A stretch of 6,825 nucleotides of DNA from Candidatus Acidiferrales bacterium (lineage in GTDB: Bacteria > Acidobacteriota > Terriglobia > Acidoferrales > UBA7541): NCBI GenBank assembly GCA_030043155.1, contig JASHYE010000350.1, forward strand, positions 1 through 6,825, written 5' to 3'. Made by a program: the position numbers and the translations under genes. The notes under the pieces are model-generated. The model worked only from the letters and a program-made list of their open reading frames with translations. It was not told the origin of the DNA and ran no database searches. Of the stretch, positions 1 through 5,755 are shown one piece after another. Position 1 is the stretch's first letter, and every line of letters begins with the position of its first letter.

Positions 1-102
1 TTCCCGATAAAGCCGCAGCCGAGCACGGCGACTCCGAGCGCGCCAGCGGCTTCGAGCAGCACTCCGACGGTTCAAACGACTTCGCTCTCGAAAGCCGCCT
101 GA
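1..102 (+). CDS. Possible C-terminal tail of an upstream gene (partial, unidentified)
   Basis: The first frame is open from the window edge to a TGA at 100-102 and gives 33 residues rich in Pro, Ala, Ser and Thr, ending in SLSKAA. Such a low-complexity tail is common at the C-terminus of secreted or membrane-attached bacterial proteins, but there is no domain to identify. Third positions are mostly G or C, as expected for this genome. The third frame (3-125) is also open and equally GC-rich at third positions, so the choice of frame is tentative; I prefer this one because its composition looks like a plausible linker or tail. Two reverse frames are also open but offer no ATG start here. The start lies outside the window and no function can be given. 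Confidence 0.4.
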   Translation, partial: FPIKPQPSTATPSAPAASSSTPTVQTTSLSKAA

Positions 103-157
103 GACCGACTGAAGCTGCTTTATAACGATCTGCCCCCCGCAAGAAGCCTACCCCTCG

Positions 158-171
158 GGGGTTGAAACCCC
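158..171. repeat. Palindrome, 6-base arms around GA
   Basis: GGGGTT at 158-163 pairs with AACCCC at 166-171 across the dinucleotide GA. The adjacent CCCC at 151-154 can also pair with GGGG at 157-160, so two alternative stems share the same G-run. It has the same arm-GA-arm design as the element at 236-249. Confidence 0.6.
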
Positions 172-198
172 TTAGTTACCGAACTTCACGGCACGGCT

Positions 199-222
199 TT
201 AGAGTTTGTGTCACAACTCTAA
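199..222. repeat. Inverted repeat, 8-base perfect arms
   Basis: TTAGAGTT at 199-206 is the exact reverse complement of AACTCTAA at 215-222, with an 8-base spacer TGTGTCAC. No T-run follows on either strand within a few bases, so terminator function is not supported. An operator or an RNA hairpin is possible. Confidence 0.55.
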
Positions 223-235
223 GAACCATACTTCA

Positions 236-249
236 GCGGCTGAAGCCGC
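236..249. repeat. Palindrome, 6-base arms around GA, with an alternative stem
   Basis: GCGGCT at 236-241 pairs with AGCCGC at 244-249 across GA, the same architecture as 158-171. Its right arm can instead take part in a second stem, CCGCA at 246-250 with TGCGG at 258-262 across a 7-base loop. The two stems are mutually exclusive in RNA or single-stranded DNA. Confidence 0.6.
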
Positions 250-269
250 ACTGATTTTGCGGACTTTAT

Positions 270-289
270 GTCGTGGCTTAAGCCACGAC
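270..289. repeat. Perfect 20-base palindrome
   Basis: GTCGTGGCTTAAGCCACGAC at 270-289 is a perfect palindrome with no central spacer. Its core GGCTTAAGCC resembles the core GGCTGAAGCC of the element at 236-249, suggesting one family of related elements in this spacer. As an uninterrupted palindrome it makes a better DNA-binding or cruciform site than an RNA hairpin. Confidence 0.7.
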
Positions 290-353
290 CCACAAAGATT
301 CGCGAGTTGCGAAACAATCTCTTTTAGCCGTGCCCTTACGTAACCCTAAATGA

Positions 354-375
354 CGTGACTTGTGGTATCGTCACG
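354..375. repeat. Inverted repeat CGTGAC-N10-GTCACG
   Basis: CGTGAC at 354-359 is the exact reverse complement of GTCACG at 370-375 with ten bases between, roughly one helical turn between half-sites. It lies about 100 bases upstream of the gene starting at 476. The geometry fits a dimeric regulator, but no regulator gene is nearby and the arms are only six bases, so this is a weak call. Confidence 0.35.
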
Positions 376-385
376 CCAACTCAGG

Positions 386-407
386 AGGCTTCGCGCGCGC
401 GAAGCCT
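386..407. repeat. Perfect 22-base GC-rich palindrome
   Basis: Bases 386-407 read identically on both strands: arm AGGCTTCGCGC followed directly by its reverse complement. With one G-T wobble the pairing extends to 384-409. The centre is alternating CG, a sequence able to adopt Z-DNA or a cruciform. It sits about 70 bases before the methyltransferase-like gene. No T-run follows, so it is not a standard terminator. Confidence 0.65.
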
Positions 408-475
408 TCGGTGGACTCCGCATTGAATCGCATAGGTTCGGCAAATTGCGTCCATGAAGAAATCATGGTGAGGAT

Positions 476-1174
476 GTGAAGCGGGAACTCGTTCGGCAAG
501 TTGTGATCGCAGGCGTGGTCGGAGCGGCGCTGGGTGTTGCCCTCACCAAGACCGGCTGGCTCGGGCCTTCGTTGTTTGCAAGACACTTCAACTTTTTCGA
601 TTACAACATTGAACTCAATCGTGTGACTCCAGCAATTGTGCTGTGGCTCGTATTCTCGATCTACTGGACGATTGCGTCGAAGAATTCGGCGGGGAGCATA
701 AGTTCGGAATCGAAGGCATCGACGGCGGTGCATCAAATCGTCTTAAACGCGGCGCTGCTTTTGCTGTTCATTCCCGTGCCGGGACTGACGGCTTGGTTTC
801 TGCCGAGGCGAATTCATTTTCTGGTAGCCGTGGGAGCGATTGTGCAGGTCGCGTTCTTTGTATTGGCCGTTTCGGCGCGGAGGCATTTGGGAAGGAATTG
901 GAGCGCGGAAGTCAGAATCGGCGAGGGGCACGAGTTGGTGCGCACCGGGCCTTACCGGATGCTGCGGCATCCGATTTATACGGCGATGCTCGGGATGTTT
1001 GTGGGAACGGCGATTGCGTCGAGCCAATATCATGCGGTGCTGGCGGTTGCGATATTGGTGATTGCGTATTTGCGGAAGACGCGGCTGGAAGAGAACATTA
1101 TGAGCGAGACGTTTGGAGCGGAATGGGACGCATACCGACGCGATACGTGGCGGTTGGTTCCGTTGCTTTTTTAG
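476..1174 (+). CDS. Isoprenylcysteine methyltransferase/PEMT-superfamily membrane protein
   Basis: A 232-residue polytopic membrane protein whose C-terminal half carries the signature of the ICMT/phospholipid methyltransferase superfamily: GHELVRTGPYRMLRHPIY at 151-168, EEN at 205-207 and FGAEWDAYRRDTWRLVP at 213-229. In this family the R-H-P motif and the following Glu pair help bind S-adenosylmethionine at the membrane. Hydrophobic segments are visible near 8-24, 52-66, 87-104, 115-133 and, around the motif, 168-198. The methyl acceptor cannot be told from sequence; bacterial members are usually unassigned, and prenylated CAAX proteins are not expected. The GTG at 476 is the first possible start after an in-frame TGA at 455-457; GAGG at 470-473 is only two bases away, so initiation looks weak. 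It precedes the DUF3052-like gene by 12 bases, suggesting one transcript. Confidence 0.85.
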   Translation: MKRELVRQVVIAGVVGAALGVALTKTGWLGPSLFARHFNFFDYNIELNRVTPAIVLWLVFSIYWTIASKNSAGSISSESKASTAVHQIVLNAALLLLFIPVPGLTAWFLPRRIHFLVAVGAIVQVAFFVLAVSARRHLGRNWSAEVRIGEGHELVRTGPYRMLRHPIYTAMLGMFVGTAIASSQYHAVLAVAILVIAYLRKTRLEENIMSETFGAEWDAYRRDTWRLVPLLF

Positions 1175-1186
1175 TTGAGAGGCGCG

Positions 1187-1609
1187 ATGGCTGACTCCAG
1201 GAAAAAGATGAGGCCGGCGGAGCGGGATTATTCGCACCGGCTGCTGATCGATAAGCTCGGCGTGAAGCCGGGGCAGCGGATTGCGGTGTTGGGAGTGGAG
1301 TCGGCAGAATTTTTGAAGGATTTGGATGCGCGCGTGCCGGAGTATTCGCGCGGGAAACGGCTTGCGGATGCGGATCTGGTTTTCTTTTCGGCGGAAGCGC
1401 GGGGAGACTTATCGCGGCTGGAATCGCTGGGAAAATCAATTCGGAAAAATGGCGCGATCTGGGTGGTTTATCCCAAGGGACAGACGCATATTCGAGAAAT
1501 TGACGTGATTGCGGCGGGAAAAGACGCGGGACTCACGGACAATAAGGTATGCAGTTTTTCAGCGACGCATACGGCGCTGCGGTTTGTGGTTCCGATTGCC
1601 AAGCGGTAA
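1187..1609 (+). CDS. DUF3052-like protein
   Basis: A soluble 140-residue protein. Residues 15-40 (YSHRLLIDKLGVKPGQ, then a hydrophobic strand RIAVLGV) and the C-terminal half (GAIWVVYPKG at 89-98, then AGLTDNKVCSF at 114-124 and a final strand LRFVVPI) match my recollection of DUF3052, a family with a nucleotide-binding-like alpha/beta fold and no known reaction. I see no catalytic residues that would assign activity. ATG at 1187 is chosen because GAGG at 1179-1182 lies four bases before it; a TTG at 1175 in the same frame lacks a ribosome binding site. It begins 12 bases after the methyltransferase-like gene and is probably cotranscribed with it. It ends 33 bases from the end of a convergent gene, with no clear terminator between. 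Confidence 0.75.
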   Translation: MADSRKKMRPAERDYSHRLLIDKLGVKPGQRIAVLGVESAEFLKDLDARVPEYSRGKRLADADLVFFSAEARGDLSRLESLGKSIRKNGAIWVVYPKGQTHIREIDVIAAGKDAGLTDNKVCSFSATHTALRFVVPIAKR

Positions 1610-1642
1610 CAATCAGAAAAAATCTTAGGCTATTTTGACAAC

Positions 1643-1873
1643 TCAAAGGTGGGCGGCGCGGTTTTGTTCGCGGCGGCGCTCGGCGACCCAGCGAAGGAAG
1701 CGGCGCATGCGGGCGCGCTCTGTCCACATGAGATGCAGGAATTTGCGGGCGTCGAGATTGGCGGCATCGGGGCCGAAGAAAGTTTCCATGCGCCAGCGAA
1801 GATAGGGGCTCTTCCAAGGCGTGAGGCGGTAGCCTTTGGCAGTGATCCAATAATAGCGAAGCGCGTTTAGCAC
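1643..1873 (-). CDS. Small basic, aromatic-rich hypothetical protein
   Basis: A 76-residue protein beginning MLNALRYYWITAKGYRLTPW, then a Trp/Arg-rich stretch (SPYLRWRMETFFG), LDARKFLHLMW and an Arg-rich helix ending RRREQNRAAHL. It has no signal peptide or membrane segment. I recall similar small proteins in acidobacterial genomes but know no function. GTG at 1871-1873 is chosen because GAGG lies five bases upstream (+ strand 1879-1882); a longer form from GTG at 1901-1903 would add ten residues but has no ribosome binding site. It lies 78 bases downstream of the kinase gene on the same strand and could share its transcript. The patterned spacing of Trp, Tyr and Arg argues for a real protein rather than chance; the opposite-strand frame there looks like a shadow. 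Confidence 0.65.
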   Translation of the reverse strand: MLNALRYYWITAKGYRLTPWKSPYLRWRMETFFGPDAANLDARKFLHLMWTERARMRRFLRWVAERRREQNRAAHL

Positions 1874-1951
1874 ACCGTCCTCGGTATTTGTACCGGCAGG
1901 CACATCGCGGAATTCTAGCAGAGCTAGTGAAATTCCAGGTGGCGCAGATGG

Positions 1952-4639
1952 CTATTTTGGCACGCCAGAGGTGGAGTTGAGGATGATGCGGACGGGGGTG
2001 ACGTTTGGCGGGCGGGTGTAGCGATCGATGAGGAAGCGCTGGCCGTCTTTGCTCACGTCATAGGTGAACAGGTCCGAAGAAGAAACGGGCGCGCGAAGCT
2101 GAGTCTGAAATAGTGGTTCGGGATTGCCACTGGAAAAAGCTCCCCCCGCGGTGTTGACGGGAACAGCCGTTATCATGGCTTTCGGTCCGATATAGAAAAT
2201 CTGTTTGCCGTCCGCGCGCCAGCGAGGTTCGGTCCCGCCTCCGCGGGAGACTTGCCACTTGCCGCTGGCGCCGGGAAAAGATGTGACGTAGATTTCCCAG
2301 TCTCCCGATTCGTTCGAAGAGTACGCGACCCATTTCCCGTCGGGAGAAATCTGGCCATCGCTTTCCGTAGAACCGCTGGTCAGGAAAGGCGTCATTTTTC
2401 CGCCCGATGCCGGAATCAGCACCAACTGGGAACCGCCAGAGACCGGTTGCAGCGTGCACAAAATCTCTTTGTCGTCGGGGGACCAGGAATTGGGAACCAT
2501 GTCGGCCTCCTGTTCAATACCCGTCGTGGCCAAATTGAGATCGAAAGCAATCCTAGAAGGTGACATCCCGCGAAGCTGCTTCAAGTAAATTCGGATGTCG
2601 GCATTCATGGTGGAACGGAAAGCAATCCAATTTCCGTCGCGCGACCAGACGGGATCATCATCCTCCGCAGGATCAAAGGTGAATGGCGAGTTCGTGCCGT
2701 CCTTGAAGTCCTGGAGCCAAAGATTCACGGTGCTGGACTTCGCATCAGCGACATCCATCGCCACGCGGGCGCCATCCGGCGAGAGATTTGGATTGCCGAG
2801 CACGCCAGCGTCACCGACCTTCCCCAGTTCTTTGCCGGCGCGGTCATACCAGGTTAAAACGGACAATCCGGCGCCGACCGTCGGGTTGTAGACGACCGTT
2901 CCATTTTGCGCGACGGAAAACGCAGCCCAGTAGGTAGACGGCTGGTATCCAACCTGATCGGCAATGACCTGCGCGTCACCTGAAACTCTTCCGTTGCTGT
3001 CCATGCGGACTGCGCGCAGAGATTTTTTCTCGTCGACGTAAAACAGATAGCCGCCTGTATACCCGACAGGCGACGCAGCTGCAACGACGAAGTCCTTTTC
3101 CTTGGGATGACTCAATGAGCTCAAGTAGATGACGCTCTGAGCAAGGGTCGAAAAAGTTCCGGCCAAGAATAGAAAATGGTCGTCGTCCGGCAGTAAAACG
3201 GGCCATCGATGGGAAGCTTCTTTTTTCGAAACATCATAGATTTGTTTGGTGAGCGGAGCCAGCCCGCCGCCATCAGGGTTTATTTTCCACAACCAACCGC
3301 TGGATTCCGGCGCGAAGATGATGCCTTGTTTTCCCCAGGTGCCGCCGCGGCCGGCAGTGGCTGGTGCAAGCGCTTGCGGAACTCCGCCGGAAGCGGCTAC
3401 TTTTTTCAGTTTGCCATCGGCGAAGAACGCAACGTAAGCATCATCGGGAGACCAGAAGGGATAGCTGGCTCCCTCGGTGCCGACGAGAGCGGTTGCGTCC
3501 GAAGCGCCAACCGGCATCACGCTGATCACGCTCGCGCCGGTGGCGGGATCCGGCGACACGAACGCGAGCATGCGGCCGTCGGGCGAAATCGCAAGCTGAC
3601 TAGTGTCCTGTTCAAGAGGAAGCGCAAATTCCATGCGCTGTGCTTGCGGCGTGCGTTGCAATGAGTCAATGAGGGCCGCAATCAACACCACAACTGCCAA
3701 TCCTGCGATGATCCAAACGAGCCAGGGGCGCTTCGCGGGCTGGGTGGGCTGCGCAGACGAAGGGATTGCAGAAGTGGAATCCGTTCCTGAGAGTGCGCTT
3801 AAAGCAAAAGCGAGGTCGCGTGCGGACTGGAAACGGTTCGCAGGATTTTTTTCGAGGCAGTGGCGAATGATGCGTTCGAGGGCAGGAGAAGTTTTGATTT
3901 GCGCGGGATCGATTTCGGGAGGGTCTTCTTTGAGGATGGCGTTCATGGTTTCGACGCCGGAATCGCCCTTGAATGCGCGCTTGCCGGTGGCCATTTCGTA
4001 AAGAATTGCGCCGAGGCTGAAAATGTCCGAGCGAGCGTCGACGGCTTGGCCGCGGACCTGTTCGGGGGACATGTAGCCGACGGTTCCCATCACAGTTCCC
4101 ACGGTGGTTTGAGCTGGGCTGGTGAGGGTTTCGGTCTCTCCGGTGAGTCCCGCGATGCTCTGGGATTGTTTCGCGAGGCCAAAGTCGAGAATTTTTACGC
4201 GGTCGTCATGAGTGATGAAAATGTTCTCCGGCTTCAAATCACGGTGGACGATTCCCTTCTCGTGCGCGGCGGCGAGGCCGTTGGCGATCTGGAGCGCGTA
4301 TTCGGAGAGTTTACGCTGAGAGAATGGGCCGGCGTTCATGCGTTCGCGGAGAGTCTGACCTTCGAGAAATTCCGAGACGAGATAATGAGTGCCGTTTTCT
4401 GCGCCGACGTCATAAATCGCGAGCAAATTGGGATGGTTCAGCGCGCTGAGGACGCGCGCTTCCTGTTCGAAGCGATGCAAGCGGTCGCCGTTGGAGGCGA
4501 GGGACTCGGGAAGGACTTTGATGGCAACGGTGCGATTCAGACGCTTATCGGAGGCGCGATAGACTTCTCCCATGCCGCCTGCGCCGAGAGGGGCAATGAT
4601 TTCGTAGGGACCCAATCTGGTGGCCGAGGATAAAACCAT
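1952..4639 (-). CDS. Transmembrane Ser/Thr protein kinase with PD40 beta-propeller
   Basis: An 895-residue, three-part protein. Kinase domain about 12-283: glycine loop GAGGMGEVY at 19-27, ATP-binding Lys41 (VAIK), helix-C Glu60, catalytic loop HRDLKPEN at 132-139 (Asp134), DFG at 152-154, a Thr-rich activation loop and SPE at 191-193. All key residues are present, so it should be an active RD-type kinase regulated by loop phosphorylation. A Pro/Ser linker leads to one membrane segment at 306-324. The rest holds TolB/PD40-like blades with SPDG or similar turns near 352, 397, 620, 666, 720, 765 and 809, probably on the periplasmic side as a sensor or binding platform. The frame is open to 4792, but homologues start like MVLSSATRLGPYEIIAPLG, so ATG at 4637-4639 is preferred; ATG at 4658-4660 is the alternative. 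The ligand and substrates are unknown. Confidence 0.93.
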   Translation of the reverse strand: MVLSSATRLGPYEIIAPLGAGGMGEVYRASDKRLNRTVAIKVLPESLASNGDRLHRFEQEARVLSALNHPNLLAIYDVGAENGTHYLVSEFLEGQTLRERMNAGPFSQRKLSEYALQIANGLAAAHEKGIVHRDLKPENIFITHDDRVKILDFGLAKQSQSIAGLTGETETLTSPAQTTVGTVMGTVGYMSPEQVRGQAVDARSDIFSLGAILYEMATGKRAFKGDSGVETMNAILKEDPPEIDPAQIKTSPALERIIRHCLEKNPANRFQSARDLAFALSALSGTDSTSAIPSSAQPTQPAKRPWLVWIIAGLAVVVLIAALIDSLQRTPQAQRMEFALPLEQDTSQLAISPDGRMLAFVSPDPATGASVISVMPVGASDATALVGTEGASYPFWSPDDAYVAFFADGKLKKVAASGGVPQALAPATAGRGGTWGKQGIIFAPESSGWLWKINPDGGGLAPLTKQIYDVSKKEASHRWPVLLPDDDHFLFLAGTFSTLAQSVIYLSSLSHPKEKDFVVAAASPVGYTGGYLFYVDEKKSLRAVRMDSNGRVSGDAQVIADQVGYQPSTYWAAFSVAQNGTVVYNPTVGAGLSVLTWYDRAGKELGKVGDAGVLGNPNLSPDGARVAMDVADAKSSTVNLWLQDFKDGTNSPFTFDPAEDDDPVWSRDGNWIAFRSTMNADIRIYLKQLRGMSPSRIAFDLNLATTGIEQEADMVPNSWSPDDKEILCTLQPVSGGSQLVLIPASGGKMTPFLTSGSTESDGQISPDGKWVAYSSNESGDWEIYVTSFPGASGKWQVSRGGGTEPRWRADGKQIFYIGPKAMITAVPVNTAGGAFSSGNPEPLFQTQLRAPVSSSDLFTYDVSKDGQRFLIDRYTRPPNVTPVRIILNSTSGVPK

Positions 4640-4648
4640 GCGCGCGGA

Positions 4649-4654
4649 AGTATA
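4649..4654 (-). promoter_or_regulatory. Candidate -10 box for the kinase gene
   Basis: On the - strand TATACT (five of six matches to TATAAT) lies nine bases before the preferred kinase ATG at 4639. No convincing -35 is found at 16-18 bases, and there is no Shine-Dalgarno before this ATG. If the box is used, transcription would start at or within a few bases of the start codon, giving a leaderless or nearly leaderless mRNA. Confidence 0.3.
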
Positions 4655-4770
4655 TATCATCCATGAAGATGAGCGATGGCGAAAGCGAACGGCAAGAACT
4701 GTTGAGGTAACGCAGAGAAACTTTTGAACACGCGACTCTTTGCAGCGCCACGGGAATTGTGATAGGTTTT

Positions 4771-4798
4771 GCGAATGTGAACGCCCATTCACAATCGC
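4771..4798. promoter_or_regulatory. 28-base interrupted inverted repeat next to the DUF465 ribosome binding site
   Basis: GCGA at 4771-4774 and TGTGAA at 4776-4781 pair with TTCACA at 4788-4793 and TCGC at 4795-4798, leaving a 6-base loop and a single A:A mismatch. The repeat ends one base before the Shine-Dalgarno at 4799-4805. A related motif, GGAATTGTGAT, lies just upstream at about 4753-4763. It could be an operator in the divergent region or an mRNA hairpin controlling access to the ribosome binding site. It resembles a CRP site but has eight instead of six bases between TGTGA and TCACA. Confidence 0.5.
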
Positions 4799-4805
4799 GA
4801 GGAGG
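4799..4805 (+). promoter_or_regulatory. Strong Shine-Dalgarno that fixes the DUF465 start
   Basis: GAGGAGG at 4799-4805 lies six bases before ATG 4812. It is the best ribosome binding site in the window and decides the start against the upstream in-frame TTG at 4740. Confidence 0.75.
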
Positions 4806-4811
4806 CTGCGG

Positions 4812-5045
4812 ATGACGGTGATGTCGCAGGATATTCCCGGAGACTTGATGTTCAGCAGCGAGGAATTCCGAAAACTGGCCCAGGAACACTCTCGATACGA
4901 AGCACAACTGCAAGGGTTAACCCACCAACCTTACCTCAGTTCGGAAGACATCCAGCTCGAAGCACAATTGAAAAAATTAAAACTACGATTGAAGGACCAG
5001 ATGCAGCAATTGATTGCGCGGCGGCGCAGAGAGTTGCGCGGTTAA
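4812..5045 (+). CDS. YdcH-like DUF465 family protein
   Basis: A 77-residue, highly charged, helical protein. From about residue 15 on (FSSEEFRKLAQEHSRYEAQL, then a loop, then EAQLKKLKLRLKDQMQQLI at about 50-68) it follows the two-helix hairpin pattern of YdcH/DUF465: a first helix with a H-x-x-x-E/D step, and a second helix with KKxKLxLKDxM. The family's role is unknown; members are small cytosolic coiled-coil-like proteins. The start at 4812 is set by the strong Shine-Dalgarno. The gene is transcribed divergently from the kinase and lies 92 bases upstream of psd on the same strand; an independent promoter for psd is possible. It shows no signal peptide or membrane segment. Confidence 0.75.
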   Translation: MTVMSQDIPGDLMFSSEEFRKLAQEHSRYEAQLQGLTHQPYLSSEDIQLEAQLKKLKLRLKDQMQQLIARRRRELRG

Positions 5046-5096
5046 GCACCGGCGCGGCGAGCGCGGCGCGACGAGCGATAACGGGCGATTCTGACG

Positions 5097-5102
5097 TACA
5101 AT
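5097..5102 (+). promoter_or_regulatory. Candidate -10 box upstream of psd
   Basis: TACAAT (five of six matches to TATAAT) lies 35 bases before the psd ATG in the 92-base gap after the DUF465 gene. No good -35 is present at the usual spacing, so this is suggestive only. It would give the phospholipid genes their own transcript in addition to any read-through from the DUF465 gene. Confidence 0.3.
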
Positions 5103-5137
5103 AGCAGTGTGAGCAGCCACGGAGCGCCCTTCCGCGC

Positions 5138-5755
5138 ATGGTGAAAGACGGCTTGCGATTCGCGCTGCCACCGCTTGTGATCGGCATCATTCTGATGGCT
5201 CTGCGGTGGTGGTGGGGCGCGATTTTTCTCGCGCTGGGCCTGTTTGTTCTTTATTTCTTCCGTGATCCTCAACGGCAGATCCCAAGCGCGCCGGATGCGG
5301 TGGTTTCTCCGGCGGACGGGCGCGTGATGGAGATTGTGGATGAAGCGCTTGGAGAACGCGCGGGAAAGAGAATCAGCATTTTCCTTTCGATTTTCGACGT
5401 GCACGTGAATCGCGCGCCGGTATCCGGACGAATCAGCCGGGTGGATTATCATCCCGGCCAGTTTTTGGCAGCGTGGAAAGAGAAAGCTTCGGAATCGAAC
5501 GAGCAGAATGCGATCACCATCGCGACAGCGGCGGGAGAAATTCGATTCAAGCAAATTGCTGGATGGGTGGCGCGGCGCATTTTGTGCTGGACGAAGATAG
5601 GAGATGAAGTAAGAATCGGGCAGCGCATTGGAATGATACGATTCGGTTCGCGAACGGACATCTGGCTGCCAGCGGAAGCTGAGATTCTGGTGCGGCGCGG
5701 GCAGCACGTGGCTGGAGGAGCCACGCAAATCGCGCGATGGCAATCCACGAAATAG
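5138..5755 (+). CDS. psd: Phosphatidylserine decarboxylase proenzyme
   Basis: Converts phosphatidylserine to phosphatidylethanolamine at the inner membrane, using a pyruvoyl group made by self-cleavage. The 205-residue length matches the short Psd class. Two hydrophobic segments (about 9-23 and 26-41) anchor the N-terminus, followed by FRDP at 41-44. The expected triad is visible: Asp60 in SPADG, His89 in DVHVNR and Ser171 in RFGSR, with cleavage expected between Gly170 and Ser171 to give a beta chain of about 170 residues and an alpha chain of 35. ATG 5138 is the first start after an in-frame TAG at 5102-5104; GGAG at 5121-5124 is rather far (13 bases), and GTG at 5141 is a close alternative. 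The 3' end overlaps pssA by 19 bases, fitting joint production of the two consecutive enzymes. Confidence 0.95.
   Translation: MVKDGLRFALPPLVIGIILMALRWWWGAIFLALGLFVLYFFRDPQRQIPSAPDAVVSPADGRVMEIVDEALGERAGKRISIFLSIFDVHVNRAPVSGRISRVDYHPGQFLAAWKEKASESNEQNAITIATAAGEIRFKQIAGWVARRILCWTKIGDEVRIGQRIGMIRFGSRTDIWLPAEAEILVRRGQHVAGGATQIARWQSTK

Larger units (their letters stand above)
103..475. other. Palindrome-rich intergenic region without a gene
   Basis: This 373-base stretch has no reading frame that looks coding on either strand. It holds at least five short inverted repeats, listed separately, between about 151 and 407. None is followed by a T-run, so none is a standard rho-independent terminator. 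No clear -35/-10 pair for the gene starting at 476 could be picked out. Two tiny open frames just before 476 (ATG at 454 and at 465) end within a few codons and are treated as chance or as a leader minicistron at most. Confidence 0.7.

Noticed and set aside
151..289. CRISPR array
   Set aside because: The repeats are palindromes of differing sequence, with no constant direct repeat or regular spacers, and no cas genes are present.
354..479. Short + strand open frame ending at TGA 477-479
   Set aside because: Much of it is translation of the GC palindrome; no conserved-looking pattern and no ribosome binding site at GTG 411.
1610..1642. Bidirectional terminator between the convergent genes
   Set aside because: Only AAAAT/ATTTT arms with no GC stem can be drawn; this is too weak to call a terminator.
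1915..1927. Hairpin CTAGC-AGA-GCTAG between the kinase stop and the small downstream gene
   Set aside because: A five-pair stem with no following T-run; plausible by chance and not enough to call a terminator or regulatory site.
3860..4633. Long + strand open frame opposite the kinase domain
   Set aside because: It is the complement of the conserved kinase domain; its translation is Gly/Ala/Glu-rich with no recognisable family, and the - strand protein is unmistakable.
4640..4792. N-terminal extension of the kinase up to 4792
   Set aside because: The extra 51 residues are unlike kinase N-termini, have no ribosome binding site and run through the divergent regulatory region.
4776..4793. CRP-type site TGTGA...TCACA
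   Set aside because: The half-sites are separated by eight bases rather than the six of the CRP consensus, so it is reported only as an inverted repeat.
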